Of a stretch of 64,000 bases of DNA, positions 25,027 through 33,846 are shown piece after piece (within the stretch, counting starts at the first letter, position 1; every line of letters starts with the position of its first letter). The notes beneath the pieces are model-generated. The model worked only from the letters and a program-made list of their open reading frames with translations, was not told the DNA's origin and did no database searches. This DNA comes from CBDIDH01 sp965277595 (GTDB lineage Bacteria; Planctomycetota; Planctomycetia; Isosphaerales; Isosphaeraceae), in NCBI GenBank assembly GCA_965277595.1, contig CBDIDH010000002.1, positions 868,001 to 932,000 on the forward strand, given 5' to 3'. Position numbers and translations under genes: made by a program.

Positions 25027-25266
25027 ATGACGCTCGCCACCACAACCCGGCCGGCGGTGATTTCCGGCCGTCTCCGTCCTTTACGTGTTTCGGGCGCGTC
25101 GGCGGACCCCGCCCTCGCCGCGCTGAGTGCGCAGTCAGACGACCTTGATGTTCAAGCCCGGATTCGCGAGGCGATCCGGCTCGGCACGGTACGGGTCCGT
25201 CCCGTCCCGGGCTGCCCCAACCTCGTCATCGTCTTGGCGACCTTTCCCGATCCCTCCCACGTTTGA
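25027..25266 (+). CDS. Small protein of unknown function
   Basis: A 79-residue protein with a textbook AAGGAGG ribosome-binding site (25017-25023) in front of ATG 25027, which supports it as real. The C-terminal half reads IREAIRLGTVRVRPVPGCPNLVIVLATF, a helix followed by a beta-rich segment. No family recognised. It precedes the phosphate transporter by 126 bp on the same strand. Confidence 0.6.
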   Translation: MTLATTTRPAVISGRLRPLRVSGASADPALAALSAQSDDLDVQARIREAIRLGTVRVRPVPGCPNLVIVLATFPDPSHV

Positions 25267-25392
25267 CGCACCCTTGGACGGCCGGCTCAAAACGCCAACG
25301 GCCTGGATTCACGGATTCTTCATTGGACGGAACCCCACGCGACGGGTCAGAATCCTTCGTGCCTTCACGCGACGACCCGTCGGATACGTCCC

Positions 25393-26826
25393 ATGAACCT
25401 GACGCTCTTTGACGGTTCGCTGACTGGCACGTCCCTGGTGCTCTTGCTGGTTTCGGTCGGCGTGGCGCTGGCGTTTGAGTGTGTCAACGGATTTCACGAC
25501 ACGGCGAATGCCGTGGCGACCGTGATTTACACGAGGGCGCTGGAACCGGGCAAGGCGGTTGCCTGGTCGGGCCTCTGCAACTTCGTCGGCGTCTATTTCG
25601 GAGGGACGGCCGTCGCCTTCCGGGTCGTCCACCTGCTGCCGGTTGACCTCCTCGTCACCACAAATCACGGCGCGGCGCTGGCGATGGTGCTTTCGCTGCT
25701 CACGGCGGCGATCGCCTGGAACCTGGGGACCTGGGCGCTTGGCCTTCCGGCCTCAAGCTCGCACACGCTCGTCGGCGCGATCCTCGGCGTCGGCCTGACG
25801 CATGCCTACCTGACCGGTCGGCCGCTCGCCGGCGGGGTGAACTGGGCGGGCGCGGGTGAGGTTGCGCTTTCGTTGCTGGTCTCGCCGCTCGTTGGGTTTG
25901 TCCTCGCGGCCGGCTTGCTCAGGCTGATGAAGCGGGTTCTCTCGAAACAAACCCACCTCTTCGACCCGCCTCCCGAGGACGGAGCGCCGCCGTTCTGGGT
26001 CCGCTCCACTCTGATTGCCACCTGCACCGGGGTCAGCCTTGCCCACGGTTCCAATGACGGTCAGAAGGGGGTCGGCCTGTTGATGCTGATCCTGATCGGC
26101 CTGCTTCCCGCCCATTACGCGCTCAACCCGACGCACAAGACCGACGAGCTTGCCCGGGTCTTCTGGGCCGACGAGACCCTGCGAACGCTCCTTGAAACCC
26201 ACGCACCCGCGGCGCAACGCTCGGCCCTGCGTGACGATCTAATTCAGGTTCGAACCGAACTTCAAGGCAAGACAACCCTGGCCGATGTCCCCCGCGCGCA
26301 GCGCTGGGCCTTGCGAAGTCGCCTCGTCCTAATCGGCCGGGCCCTGGAAAACCTGGAGAAGCACCCGCCGGAAAATCTCGGCCCCCGCGACCTCAAGCGC
26401 GTGAAGGCGGCCCGCGAGGCGCTGGAATCGGCCGTCGACTTCGCGCCCCCCTGGACGCTTGCGTCGGTTGCCCTGGCTCTCGGACTTGGCACGACGATCG
26501 GCTGGAAGCGGATCGTGGTCACTGTCGGCGAGAAGATTGGCAAGGCGCATTTGACGTACGGTCAAGGAGCCTCGGCCGAGATCGTCGCCGCGGGAACCAT
26601 CGGCCTGGCCGATCTTGCCGGACTTCCCGTGAGCACGACGCACGTCCTCTCGTCGGGGGTTGCCGGTACGATGCTCGCCAACGGATCAGGGCTCCAGTTC
26701 AAGACCGTTCGCAACATTGCCCTCGCCTGGTTGCTCACTCTCCCCGCCGCGATGGGTCTTGCCGGCGCGATCTACGCGATGATTCACCCCTTCCTCGACC
26801 GCCTCGGTCCCTCCCTTCACTCCTGA
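25393..26826 (+). CDS. pit: PiT-family inorganic phosphate transporter
   Basis: A 477-residue secondary phosphate transporter of the inner membrane. The two inverted PiT signature segments are clear: GFHDTANAVATVI near residue 35 and GLADLAGLPVSTTHVLSSG near 400. The intermediate HGSNDGQKGVGLL motif is also present. A hydrophilic, charged insertion (~240-335) splits the two membrane halves, as in many bacterial PiT proteins. No PhoU-like partner gene is adjacent. The substrate is probably phosphate with H+ or a metal-phosphate complex. Confidence 0.92.
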   Translation: MNLTLFDGSLTGTSLVLLLVSVGVALAFECVNGFHDTANAVATVIYTRALEPGKAVAWSGLCNFVGVYFGGTAVAFRVVHLLPVDLLVTTNHGAALAMVLSLLTAAIAWNLGTWALGLPASSSHTLVGAILGVGLTHAYLTGRPLAGGVNWAGAGEVALSLLVSPLVGFVLAAGLLRLMKRVLSKQTHLFDPPPEDGAPPFWVRSTLIATCTGVSLAHGSNDGQKGVGLLMLILIGLLPAHYALNPTHKTDELARVFWADETLRTLLETHAPAAQRSALRDDLIQVRTELQGKTTLADVPRAQRWALRSRLVLIGRALENLEKHPPENLGPRDLKRVKAAREALESAVDFAPPWTLASVALALGLGTTIGWKRIVVTVGEKIGKAHLTYGQGASAEIVAAGTIGLADLAGLPVSTTHVLSSGVAGTMLANGSGLQFKTVRNIALAWLLTLPAAMGLAGAIYAMIHPFLDRLGPSLHS

Positions 26827-27133
26827 ACGAACGATCCGCACGCATCGCGGGCGATTCTTGCCAGGGAGCTGGGCGAAAAACCCCCAGTTGCACCATTTTC
26901 TCGTCTGGCGACTCTTCGCATCCAAGCGATGATTCGAACGAACTTTTGCGTTCTTACTCGTATTGCATGTTAGACTTAGACAGAACGCGCTTTCCTTCGA
27001 AAAAGATTATCCCGGAATGTTTCGAACCGTTGGTCAGGAAATTGCGTCTAGGTGTTCAAACCCTGTCCGGCACCAACATCACTGAGAGTGAACCGAACCT
27101 TTGCCCTGTACCTTGACCGTCCGAGACGTGACC
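26827..27133. other. Intergenic region, no gene seen
   Basis: A 307-bp gap. A weak CTGGG/CCCAG hairpin lies at about 26869-26887, just after pit. An AT-rich stretch (26930-27020) contains TTGCGT (26946) and TTAGACTTAGACAG, which may be the promoter of the small gene at 27134. Nothing else is supported. Confidence 0.5.
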
Positions 27134-27361
27134 ATGGCCCCCAACAACTTCCGGGAGAACGACCAGGCCGCGGAGACTCTTCGCGGTCTCATGGACCGAC
27201 TCTGTGCCCCGGACCTGACCGCGGCCGAGTCTCAGACGCTTCGTCCCCGCCTCTTTCAACTTCTCGAAGCGATCGATGCCGACAAGCGTCGGCTCGGCAG
27301 CGGCCCCTCGGGGGGTGACCGTCGGATCACCCGCGAGCCGAAACGGTTCCTGACTGTCTGA
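27134..27361 (+). CDS. Small helical protein of unknown function
   Basis: A 75-residue frame starting at ATG 27134 (a TTG at 27101 is an alternative). Residues 8-55 form a predicted amphipathic helical pair (ETLRGLMDRLCA...LRPRLFQLLEAIDADKRRL) and the tail is basic. No family recognised. It lies 68 bp before a methyltransferase gene on the same strand. Confidence 0.4.
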   Translation: MAPNNFRENDQAAETLRGLMDRLCAPDLTAAESQTLRPRLFQLLEAIDADKRRLGSGPSGGDRRITREPKRFLTV

Positions 27362-27429
27362 AACCCTCGAAGAAGGGCAAAAGGCAAGGGGCAAAAGACA
27401 TAAGACAGGACTTCGGACCGTTGTCCTGA

Positions 27430-28287
27430 ATGGCCGCGGCGCAATGCGAAACGATGCTGGACGAGACTTACAAGCGTCTGGTCGCTGAGATTTTTGACGC
27501 TCGCATCGACTATAACAAGGATCATTTCCACGGACGCCTGGCCGTTCGGCTGGTGGATCTTGCTCGCCCGCAACCTGGTGAGTGGGTGCTCGACATCGCC
27601 GTTGGCACTGGCCTGGCGGCCTTGCCGACGGCCCGTCTGATCGGCAAACAGAGCAGGGTCATCGGCGTCGACCTCTCCAGAGGGATGCTCGAACGCGCGT
27701 CAAAGGCGATTGAGGCCGAGTGCCTCGGCAATGTCGAACTCATTCAGGCCGATGCCGAGACGCTGCACTTTCCCGACTCGACCTTTGATCTCGTCCTCTG
27801 TAGTTCGGCCTTGCCGTACATGACCGACATCCCCGCCGCCTTGCGGCTCTGGCGGGGGTTTCTCAAGCCGGGAGGGCGGATCGCCTTCAATCCCTGGTCC
27901 GAGGGATCGTTCATGATGGGTCCGCTCTTACGGATGATCGCGGCGCGGCACGGAATCGAACTACCCAGGACGGTCGCAATGCTTGGCAGTCCCGAGCGCT
28001 GCCGAACCCTCCTGGCCGAGGCCGGTTTCCCGCGTTCGGAGATCGTGATCGACGAGTCGGGCCATTTTCTCACGATGGACGACGCCGAGCATGCCTGGGA
28101 GATGTGGATGAGAAACCCGGTTTTTCATCCAGGCGATCCCGTTAAGGCCGCCCGGCTGGCCGGGTTGCGAGACGAGTATCGAGTCGAGGCCCGCCGATTG
28201 TCGACCGATCAAGGGCTCTGGGACGAGTCAACCGTTTACAACGTGATCGGTTTCAAGGCCGAATCGTCCCACCGTGACGCCGGCTAG
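27430..28287 (+). CDS. Class I SAM-dependent methyltransferase
   Basis: A 285-residue methyltransferase of the UbiE/Methyltransf_11 type. SAM motif I is VLDIAVGTGLAALPTARL (~50-67), motif II includes GVDLSRGMLERA, and motif III-like LVLCSSALPYM follows. The C-terminal part beyond ~170 differs from menaquinone methyltransferases, so the substrate is unknown. ATG 27430 is used; a second in-frame ATG lies eight codons later. Its TAG stop shares bases with the stop of the convergent Anbu gene (CTAG, 28284-28287). Confidence 0.85.
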   Translation: MAAAQCETMLDETYKRLVAEIFDARIDYNKDHFHGRLAVRLVDLARPQPGEWVLDIAVGTGLAALPTARLIGKQSRVIGVDLSRGMLERASKAIEAECLGNVELIQADAETLHFPDSTFDLVLCSSALPYMTDIPAALRLWRGFLKPGGRIAFNPWSEGSFMMGPLLRMIAARHGIELPRTVAMLGSPERCRTLLAEAGFPRSEIVIDESGHFLTMDDAEHAWEMWMRNPVFHPGDPVKAARLAGLRDEYRVEARRLSTDQGLWDESTVYNVIGFKAESSHRDAG

Positions 28288-29030
28288 GTTGCGGGAGGTC
28301 CGGGGTCGGGAAAGGGAATCGTGGGGAGTTCCTGAACGGCCCGGCGTAGGGAGTGTTCCCACTGGGCGTGGATCGCCATCAGGTCGGGGTCGCGGTCGGG
28401 GAACCGGCGGTGTCGGATGACATTCAGGTCTTCGCGCTGGTAGACGAGAAGGTCAATCGGCGGCCCGACGGTGACATTCGACCGCATCGTCGAATCGATC
28501 GAGATCAGGGCATAGCGCGCGGCCTCATCGAGCGTCGTGCCGTCGTAGCGAACGCCGCGGTCAAGGATGGGGCGACCGTACTTGCATTCGCCGATCTGAA
28601 GGAACGGACAGTCCTCGCTGGCGCGGAGCGGGTTGCCCTGCGGATAGACGAGGTAAAGGTCGTGCGGCTCGCCGCGGATCTGACCGGCGACGATGAGGTG
28701 GACGTTGAACTTGTAGTCGTCCTGTTCGAGTGCCTGTCGGTCCAGCGCCGAGACGCGTCGGACCTGTTCGCCGACGACCCGGACGGCGTCGTAAAAGGTG
28801 GGCGCCGAGGCGAGGCCCCGGTCCTGTTCAAAATCGCGTCGCAGGAGCGAGATGACGGACTGGGTGCAGGAGAGGCTGCCGCTGGCCAGAATGACAAAGG
28901 CGCGGTCTCCCGGGTTGACAAAAATGTGCATTTTCCGGCATACATTGACCTGGTCGTAGCCGGCGTTCGTGCGAGAATCCGAGGCGAGTACCAGGCCCTC
29001 GCGGGTGCGGATGCCCAGGCAGTAGGTCAT
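28284..29030 (-). CDS. Anbu, proteasome-type Ntn-hydrolase
   Basis: A 248-residue protein of the Anbu (ancestral beta subunit) family. The mature N-terminal nucleophile would be Thr 2 (MTYCLGIRTREGLVLASDSRTNAG), followed by the typical beta-subunit Asp/Lys region and GSLSCTQSVISLL. Anbu proteins assemble into open helical or ring-like oligomers, but substrate and peptidase activity remain unclear. The gene is the left member of the cluster with two transglutaminase-like proteins, an alpha-E protein and a circularly permuted ATP-grasp enzyme, the partners Anbu is known for. It is divergent from the adjacent transglutaminase gene. Confidence 0.92.
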   Translation of the reverse strand: MTYCLGIRTREGLVLASDSRTNAGYDQVNVCRKMHIFVNPGDRAFVILASGSLSCTQSVISLLRRDFEQDRGLASAPTFYDAVRVVGEQVRRVSALDRQALEQDDYKFNVHLIVAGQIRGEPHDLYLVYPQGNPLRASEDCPFLQIGECKYGRPILDRGVRYDGTTLDEAARYALISIDSTMRSNVTVGPPIDLLVYQREDLNVIRHRRFPDRDPDLMAIHAQWEHSLRRAVQELPTIPFPDPGPPAT

Positions 29031-29149
29031 CGGGTCTCTTTGCCTTTCGTGTCAGCCGGTCGGTCGGCCCGCCATTGTCGAACTTGGGCCGATTTACCCG
29101 GAATCGTTTCGATATTCGATGAAAAGTCACGGGCAGGCTCCGTCGGGCG

Positions 29150-29178
29150 TTGACGGGGCAGGCCACCGGGTGTTAACG
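29150..29178 (+). promoter_or_regulatory. Possible promoter of the transglutaminase-like gene
   Basis: TTGACG (29150-29155), a 17-base spacer and TTAACG (29173-29178) in the 205-bp divergent region between Anbu and the transglutaminase-like gene. The -35 is good (5/6) and the -10 weak. Prediction only. Confidence 0.25.
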
Positions 29179-29235
29179 TTTTGTCATGACCGCGGGTTCC
29201 GGACGCCGGGGAGCGGCGCGGTCACTAGGAGTACC

Positions 29236-30087
29236 ATGCTGATCCGAATCGGTTACGAGCTGATCTTCGACCTCCCGGCCGCGGCGCCGATGGTCCTCCT
29301 CCTGTCGACCCTCCCGGAACGCGACTTCACGATCCGCAGGCTGGGGGGTCTGCACGTCGAGCCCTGGGCTCCCACCTTCCTCTTTTCCGACGCCTTCGGC
29401 AACCGCGCGGTGAGGCTCGTGGCACAGGCTGGGCGACTCCGGCTCTGGGACGACCTGATCGTCGAAGATAGCGGACAGCCCGACCCCGTCGTGCCCTGGG
29501 CGCGTCAGATCCCGGTCGAGGAATTGCCGCTCGACGTGCTCGTCTACCTGCATTCGAGCCGATATTGCGAGGTTGACCGCCTGGTCGGGATCGCCTGGGA
29601 CCTGTTCGGCCACACCACGCCAGGCTGGCCCCGCGTGCAGGCCATTTGCGACTGGGTTCACTCGGCGGTAACCTTTGGTTACCACCATGCCCGGCCGACG
29701 AAGACCGCGTACGAGACCTTCCAGGAGCGGAACGGGGTTTGTCGGGACTTCACCCACCTGGCCCTCACCTTCTGCCGGTGCATGAACATCCCGGCTCGGT
29801 ACGCGACCGGCTACCTCGGCGATATTGGCGTGCCGATCAGCCCATCGCCGATGGACTTCAGCGGCTGGTTTGAAGTCTATCTCGATGGCCGCTGGTACAC
29901 GTTCGACGCCCGACACAACGTCCCCCGGATCGGCCGGGTCTTGATGGCGCGCGGTCGAGACGCGGTGGACGCCGCCTTGACCACGATCTTCGGCCCGAAT
30001 CAACTCGTCCGGTTCACGGTCTGGACCGACGAGGTGCCGGAATCGGCCGCGTACAGCCCCGCCGCCTGCCTCGCTCCGCCGCTCTGA
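29236..30087 (+). CDS. Transglutaminase-like cysteine protease, Anbu cluster
   Basis: A 283-residue transglutaminase-fold protein. ATG 29236 is preceded by TAGGAG; the frame upstream is not family-like. The nucleophile region is NGVCRDFTHLALTFCR (Cys near residue 172) and the Asp region is WYTFDARHNVPRIGR. Where many members have HAW, this one reads FSGWFEV, so the catalytic His may be supplied elsewhere, possibly by DARHN. Residues 1-130 form the usual beta-rich N-terminal domain. The partner genes are the other transglutaminase, alpha-E and ATP-grasp proteins. Likely role: peptidase or amide-bond chemistry on a peptide made by the ATP-grasp enzyme (inference). Confidence 0.85.
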   Translation: MLIRIGYELIFDLPAAAPMVLLLSTLPERDFTIRRLGGLHVEPWAPTFLFSDAFGNRAVRLVAQAGRLRLWDDLIVEDSGQPDPVVPWARQIPVEELPLDVLVYLHSSRYCEVDRLVGIAWDLFGHTTPGWPRVQAICDWVHSAVTFGYHHARPTKTAYETFQERNGVCRDFTHLALTFCRCMNIPARYATGYLGDIGVPISPSPMDFSGWFEVYLDGRWYTFDARHNVPRIGRVLMARGRDAVDAALTTIFGPNQLVRFTVWTDEVPESAAYSPAACLAPPL

Positions 30088-30117
30088 CTCTGGGCCTGAT
30101 TCGTTCCACAACGGAAC

Positions 30118-30178
30118 GGCCGATGACCGAAGCCGCGGAACCGATCGAGCATCGGTCCTCCGGCTTCGGTCATCGGCC
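30118..30178. terminator. Long perfect hairpin between convergent genes, repeat-family related
   Basis: GGCCGATGACCGAAGCCG (30118-30135) and CGGCTTCGGTCATCGGCC (30161-30178) are perfect 18-bp complements. The loop contains a nested ACCGAT/ATCGGT stem (30140-30156). It lies between convergent genes and shares the CCGATGACC core of the intergenic repeat family, so it may act as a bidirectional terminator. Confidence 0.65.
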
Positions 30179-30209
30179 GCGATCCTCCCGGGTCGACAAT
30201 TCTCGGCGA

Positions 30210-31259
30210 TCACTGCTGCTGCTGTTCACCTTGTTGCTGGACGAGCCCCGCGCTCACGCTCCGCTGGTTCGGATACGGGGTCCGGGTCCGCTTGCTGCTC
30301 TTGTGACCGTTGCCCTGGCGCTGCGACTGGTACTGAAACTGGCCGCTGCCCCCCATGGCACCAAACGGGGCGAACGGGCGGAAGGGACGGAAGGTCGGAG
30401 CGCTCCAGTCGTTCCATTCATGGGGCACGCGCTCGACGGACTCGATGTTGACCGAGACGTTCATCGACTCCTCGGCCCGGCCTTTCCAGAGGCCACGATT
30501 CGGCGGAACGTCGTTGTAGTCGCGGCCGACGGCCGTCATCACGTAATCGTCGCCGACGAAGGTCAGGTGGGTCGGATCAAACTCGACCCATCCGGCCGAA
30601 TCTCCGGCCCAGACCTGGCACCAGGCGTGCGTGGCGACCTCACCCGTGTCGTTGACGTATCCGCTGACGTAACGCGCGGGCAGGCCGAGCGCCCGGCAGG
30701 CGCCGATGGCCAGGTGCGCGTAATCCTGGCAGACTCCGCAGCCAAGCACGAGCGCCTCGCCGACGTGGGTCCGGGCGCGAGTGACGCCCTTTTCGTATTT
30801 GAGCCGGCCCGCAACCGCTTCCATGAGCGCCATCAACGTGTCGGCGAGCGGGCCGGTCGGCAGGTTCAGGCCAGAGACGAACTCGTCAAGCTCCGGGCAG
30901 CGCGGAATGAGCGGGCTCGCCTGAAGGAACTCGATCGCCTCGACGGCGACCGGCCGATCGTCGGGATAGAGAACCCTGGCCTTCGTGAGCCGGTCGGTGA
31001 CGGATCGTCGGTGCGTTCGGACATAGCTGGTCGTCAGCACGATCAGCTCATGATAGGAGGTGGGAACGTTGAAGAGATCGACCCGGTTGCCGAAGCCGTC
31101 GCGATACGACGTGACCTGAGCGTCCGGGGTGATCTTCAGGCGGTAGCTGAGCGACGTCTGGTCATCGTCGGACGGCGGCGCCATGCGCACCTCGAAGACC
31201 GTCTCGGAGACAGGCATCGTGTACGACAGTTTCGTCTCATGCTGGATTTTCAGGAGCAT
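30210..31259 (-). CDS. Transglutaminase-like protein with Gln-rich tail
   Basis: A 349-residue transglutaminase-fold protein with an intact triad: Cys in GCGVCQDYAHLA (~174), His in ATHAWCQVWAG (~210) and Asp in VEFDPTH (~228). The N-terminal ~80 residues form the family's beta domain (LLKIQHETKLSYTMPVSETVFEVR). After residue ~285 comes a low-complexity tail: Phe/Pro/Gly-rich, then basic, ending in a Gln run. The tail is unusual for the family. It is the last gene of the ATP-grasp / alpha-E / transglutaminase operon, 91 bp after the alpha-E gene. Confidence 0.88.
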   Translation of the reverse strand: MLLKIQHETKLSYTMPVSETVFEVRMAPPSDDDQTSLSYRLKITPDAQVTSYRDGFGNRVDLFNVPTSYHELIVLTTSYVRTHRRSVTDRLTKARVLYPDDRPVAVEAIEFLQASPLIPRCPELDEFVSGLNLPTGPLADTLMALMEAVAGRLKYEKGVTRARTHVGEALVLGCGVCQDYAHLAIGACRALGLPARYVSGYVNDTGEVATHAWCQVWAGDSAGWVEFDPTHLTFVGDDYVMTAVGRDYNDVPPNRGLWKGRAEESMNVSVNIESVERVPHEWNDWSAPTFRPFRPFAPFGAMGGSGQFQYQSQRQGNGHKSSKRTRTPYPNQRSVSAGLVQQQGEQQQQ

Positions 31260-31350
31260 TGGGGATCGCCTCGTGAAATGCTGACAACGGGCGGCCGAGT
31301 TGACCCATCATAGGAGGCCGGCGGCCGGCGGTCATGGCTTAACGGTCATG

Positions 31351-32331
31351 TCATGTATGGTGGAAATAGGCGGACTGAATCTCGTCGCCGACGCGGTTGC
31401 AGGCGTCCTGAATCCCGACGAGGAACGTCGGCAGCCCTTGACCGAAAATCTCGTGAACGTCGATGAACCGGAGCTCGCTGTCGAGCCGGCCGAGCACGCG
31501 TTCGGCCTCGGAGGTAAAGAAACCGCCATCGCCGCTCCCGGCAATCTCGCGGAGCGACTCACAGCAACGCGCCACGCAGAACCTCATGGCGCGCGGGAAG
31601 GTCGGATCGAGGACCAGGTAACGGACGACGCTCTCGGGGTCGATCCGGTCGTGGTGCTCGCGAAGATAGGCCTCGTAGGCGGAGCAACTCCGCAAGAGGC
31701 TGGCCCAGTGGACGACGCGCATCGGCGGGTCGGAACCTGGAACCTCGCCGAGGCCGTGCATCTTCGTGTTCAAGATCCGGCTGATCTGATTGACGCGTTC
31801 GAGATACCGGCCGAGCCTGAGGAAGTGGTAAACGGCATTCCTCGGCAAGGTGCCGTCAACCAGGCCGTCGAAGAGGATGCACTCGCGTTTGATCCCGGCG
31901 AAGAACCGCGAGGGGCTCGCCGCGAACTTCCGCTGAGCGCGTTTGCCTCCCAGGTAGAGATAGAAGGTATTGATGTGGCTCCAGATTTCGCCGGAGAGGG
32001 TTTCCTGGCTGGTCCGGGCATTCTCTCTGGCCCTGGCCAGCATGGAGATGATCGAGTTGGTGTGGCGACGGTCAAAGGTGAGGAACCGGAGGACCGCCTC
32101 GCGGTCCTTTTCGCTCGCTGTCGGCGGGGCGCCATGAGACGCTCCGAAGCTGTCGATGCAGGCGAGGATGATCAGGACACTCTCGATCGGTCCGAGTTCG
32201 CCCTCTTGCCGGGTGACGTCGGAGGCGTCAAGTTCGAGGTGGAAACCGACGTCGAGGAGCCGGGCGACGTTCTCGGCTCGTTCAACGTATCGGCTGATCC
32301 AGTAGAGATTTTCGGCGACCCGGCTGAGCAT
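31351..32331 (-). CDS. Alpha-E domain protein
   Basis: A 326-residue all-helical alpha-E domain protein. The family N-terminus MLSRVAENLYWISRYVERAENVARLLD is unmistakable, with further conserved helices around FYLYLGGKRAQRK and RYLERVNQISRIL. Alpha-E proteins nearly always accompany circularly permuted ATP-grasp enzymes and transglutaminases, and are thought to help make or modify a peptide; the biochemistry is unknown. It begins 3 bp after the ATP-grasp stop codon, implying coupled translation. Confidence 0.92.
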   Translation of the reverse strand: MLSRVAENLYWISRYVERAENVARLLDVGFHLELDASDVTRQEGELGPIESVLIILACIDSFGASHGAPPTASEKDREAVLRFLTFDRRHTNSIISMLARARENARTSQETLSGEIWSHINTFYLYLGGKRAQRKFAASPSRFFAGIKRECILFDGLVDGTLPRNAVYHFLRLGRYLERVNQISRILNTKMHGLGEVPGSDPPMRVVHWASLLRSCSAYEAYLREHHDRIDPESVVRYLVLDPTFPRAMRFCVARCCESLREIAGSGDGGFFTSEAERVLGRLDSELRFIDVHEIFGQGLPTFLVGIQDACNRVGDEIQSAYFHHT

Positions 32332-32334
32332 CGG

Positions 32335-33846
32335 TCAATGCGCCCCCTGCGTTTGCGTTGGAGGCGAGGCATCCGCGCCGTCGCGGAGGACCCAGGTATC
32401 CTTGGTTCCGCCACCTTGTGAGCTATTGACCACCAGGCTTCCCCTCGGCAAGGCGACGCGTGTCAGGCCGCCCGCCATCACCTTGATTTCCTCGCCGTAA
32501 AGAATGAACGGGCGAAGGTCAATATGTCGGCCTTCGAGGTGGTCGTCTTCAACGAAGGTTGGGTGCTGGCTCAAACTGATCGTCGGCTGAGCGATGTACG
32601 ACCGGGGATTCGTCTCCACCTTGCGGCGGAATTCCTCACGTTGCTCGGCCGTCGACGACGGGCCAATGAGCATTCCGTAGCCTCCCGAGCCGTCAACCGC
32701 CTTGACCACGAGCTTGTCGAGATTGGCCAGGATGTGCTGTTTGTGCGACGGAATCAGCGGCCGGAAGGTCTCGACGTTGGCCAGGATCGGGTCTTCCTTG
32801 AGGTAGTAACGGATGAACTCGGGAACAAACGGATAGATCCCCTTATCGTCCGCGACTCCAGTGCCGAACGAGTTCGCCAGGCCGAGGTTCCCCGCCCGAT
32901 ACGCGCCGACCAGACCGGCGACGCCAAGCTGGCTATCGCGCCGGAAGGTCAGAGGGTCAATGAAGTCGTCATCGATTCGCCGATAGATCACGTCGACCCG
33001 CTTCGGGCCGCGGATCGTCCGCATGAAGACCTGACCGCCGTCCAGGAAGAGGTCGCGGCCCTCGACCAGTTCCACGCCCATCTGGCGTGCGAGATAGCTA
33101 TGTTCGTAATAGGCGGAGTTGTAGACGCCGGGCGTCAGGACGACGACGACCGGGTCATCGCTCGACGCCGAGGCCGGGGCAATGTGGCGGAGCATCGCTA
33201 GCAGGTTCGACGCATAGTCGTCGGTCGGTCGGACGTTGTATTCTTCAAAAAGAACCGGGAAGACCTGCTTCATCACCTGCCGGTTCTTCAGGACGTAGCT
33301 CACGCCCGAGGGGGTCCGGCAGTTGTCTTCAAGAACAAGATACTCTCCGCGAGCATCACGGATCAGGTCGATTCCCGAAACGTGCATGTAGATGTCGCGA
33401 GGAACTTTCAGTCCGATGCACTCGCGCCGATAGCCCGACGCCCCGAGGACCAGTTCGGGGGGCACGACTCGATCACGGAGGATCAGGCGGTCGTGGTAAA
33501 CGTCGTGAATAAAGAGGTTCAGGGCCCGGACCCGCTGGATCAGGCCCTTCTCGATGCGACTCCATTCCAGGGGGGGAATGATCCGGGGGATCGGGTCAAA
33601 GGGGATGATCTGCTCGATTCCCTGATCGCGCCCGTAGACGGTGAAGGTGATCCCCTGGTGCCGCATCATCAGGTCGGCCACGCGGTGCCGACGCCCCAGC
33701 TCGTCCGACCCGACGCCTTCGAGTCGTTCCATGAGCGAGGCATAATGCGGCCGGGGACGACCGGGAGCGGCGAACATCTCGTCGTAGCCGGTTAGGTTGT
33801 ACCCGTCAAAGAGGCTCGTTTCCGTCCGATAGTCCATCGACACCAT
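32335..33846 (-). CDS. Circularly permuted type 2 ATP-grasp protein
   Basis: A 503-residue ATP-grasp enzyme of the circularly permuted type 2 family, predicted to form amide or ester bonds by way of an acyl phosphate. Recognisable blocks are GYDEMFAAPGRPRPHY at the N-terminus, VLEDNCRTPSGVSYVLKNRQVM (~170-190), VVVLTPGVYNSAYYEHSYLARQMG and the C-terminal RPFILYGEEIKVMAGGLTRVA. It is the first gene of the operon with alpha-E and transglutaminase-like proteins. The peptide substrate is unknown. Confidence 0.92.
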   Translation of the reverse strand: MVSMDYRTETSLFDGYNLTGYDEMFAAPGRPRPHYASLMERLEGVGSDELGRRHRVADLMMRHQGITFTVYGRDQGIEQIIPFDPIPRIIPPLEWSRIEKGLIQRVRALNLFIHDVYHDRLILRDRVVPPELVLGASGYRRECIGLKVPRDIYMHVSGIDLIRDARGEYLVLEDNCRTPSGVSYVLKNRQVMKQVFPVLFEEYNVRPTDDYASNLLAMLRHIAPASASSDDPVVVVLTPGVYNSAYYEHSYLARQMGVELVEGRDLFLDGGQVFMRTIRGPKRVDVIYRRIDDDFIDPLTFRRDSQLGVAGLVGAYRAGNLGLANSFGTGVADDKGIYPFVPEFIRYYLKEDPILANVETFRPLIPSHKQHILANLDKLVVKAVDGSGGYGMLIGPSSTAEQREEFRRKVETNPRSYIAQPTISLSQHPTFVEDDHLEGRHIDLRPFILYGEEIKVMAGGLTRVALPRGSLVVNSSQGGGTKDTWVLRDGADASPPTQTQGAH

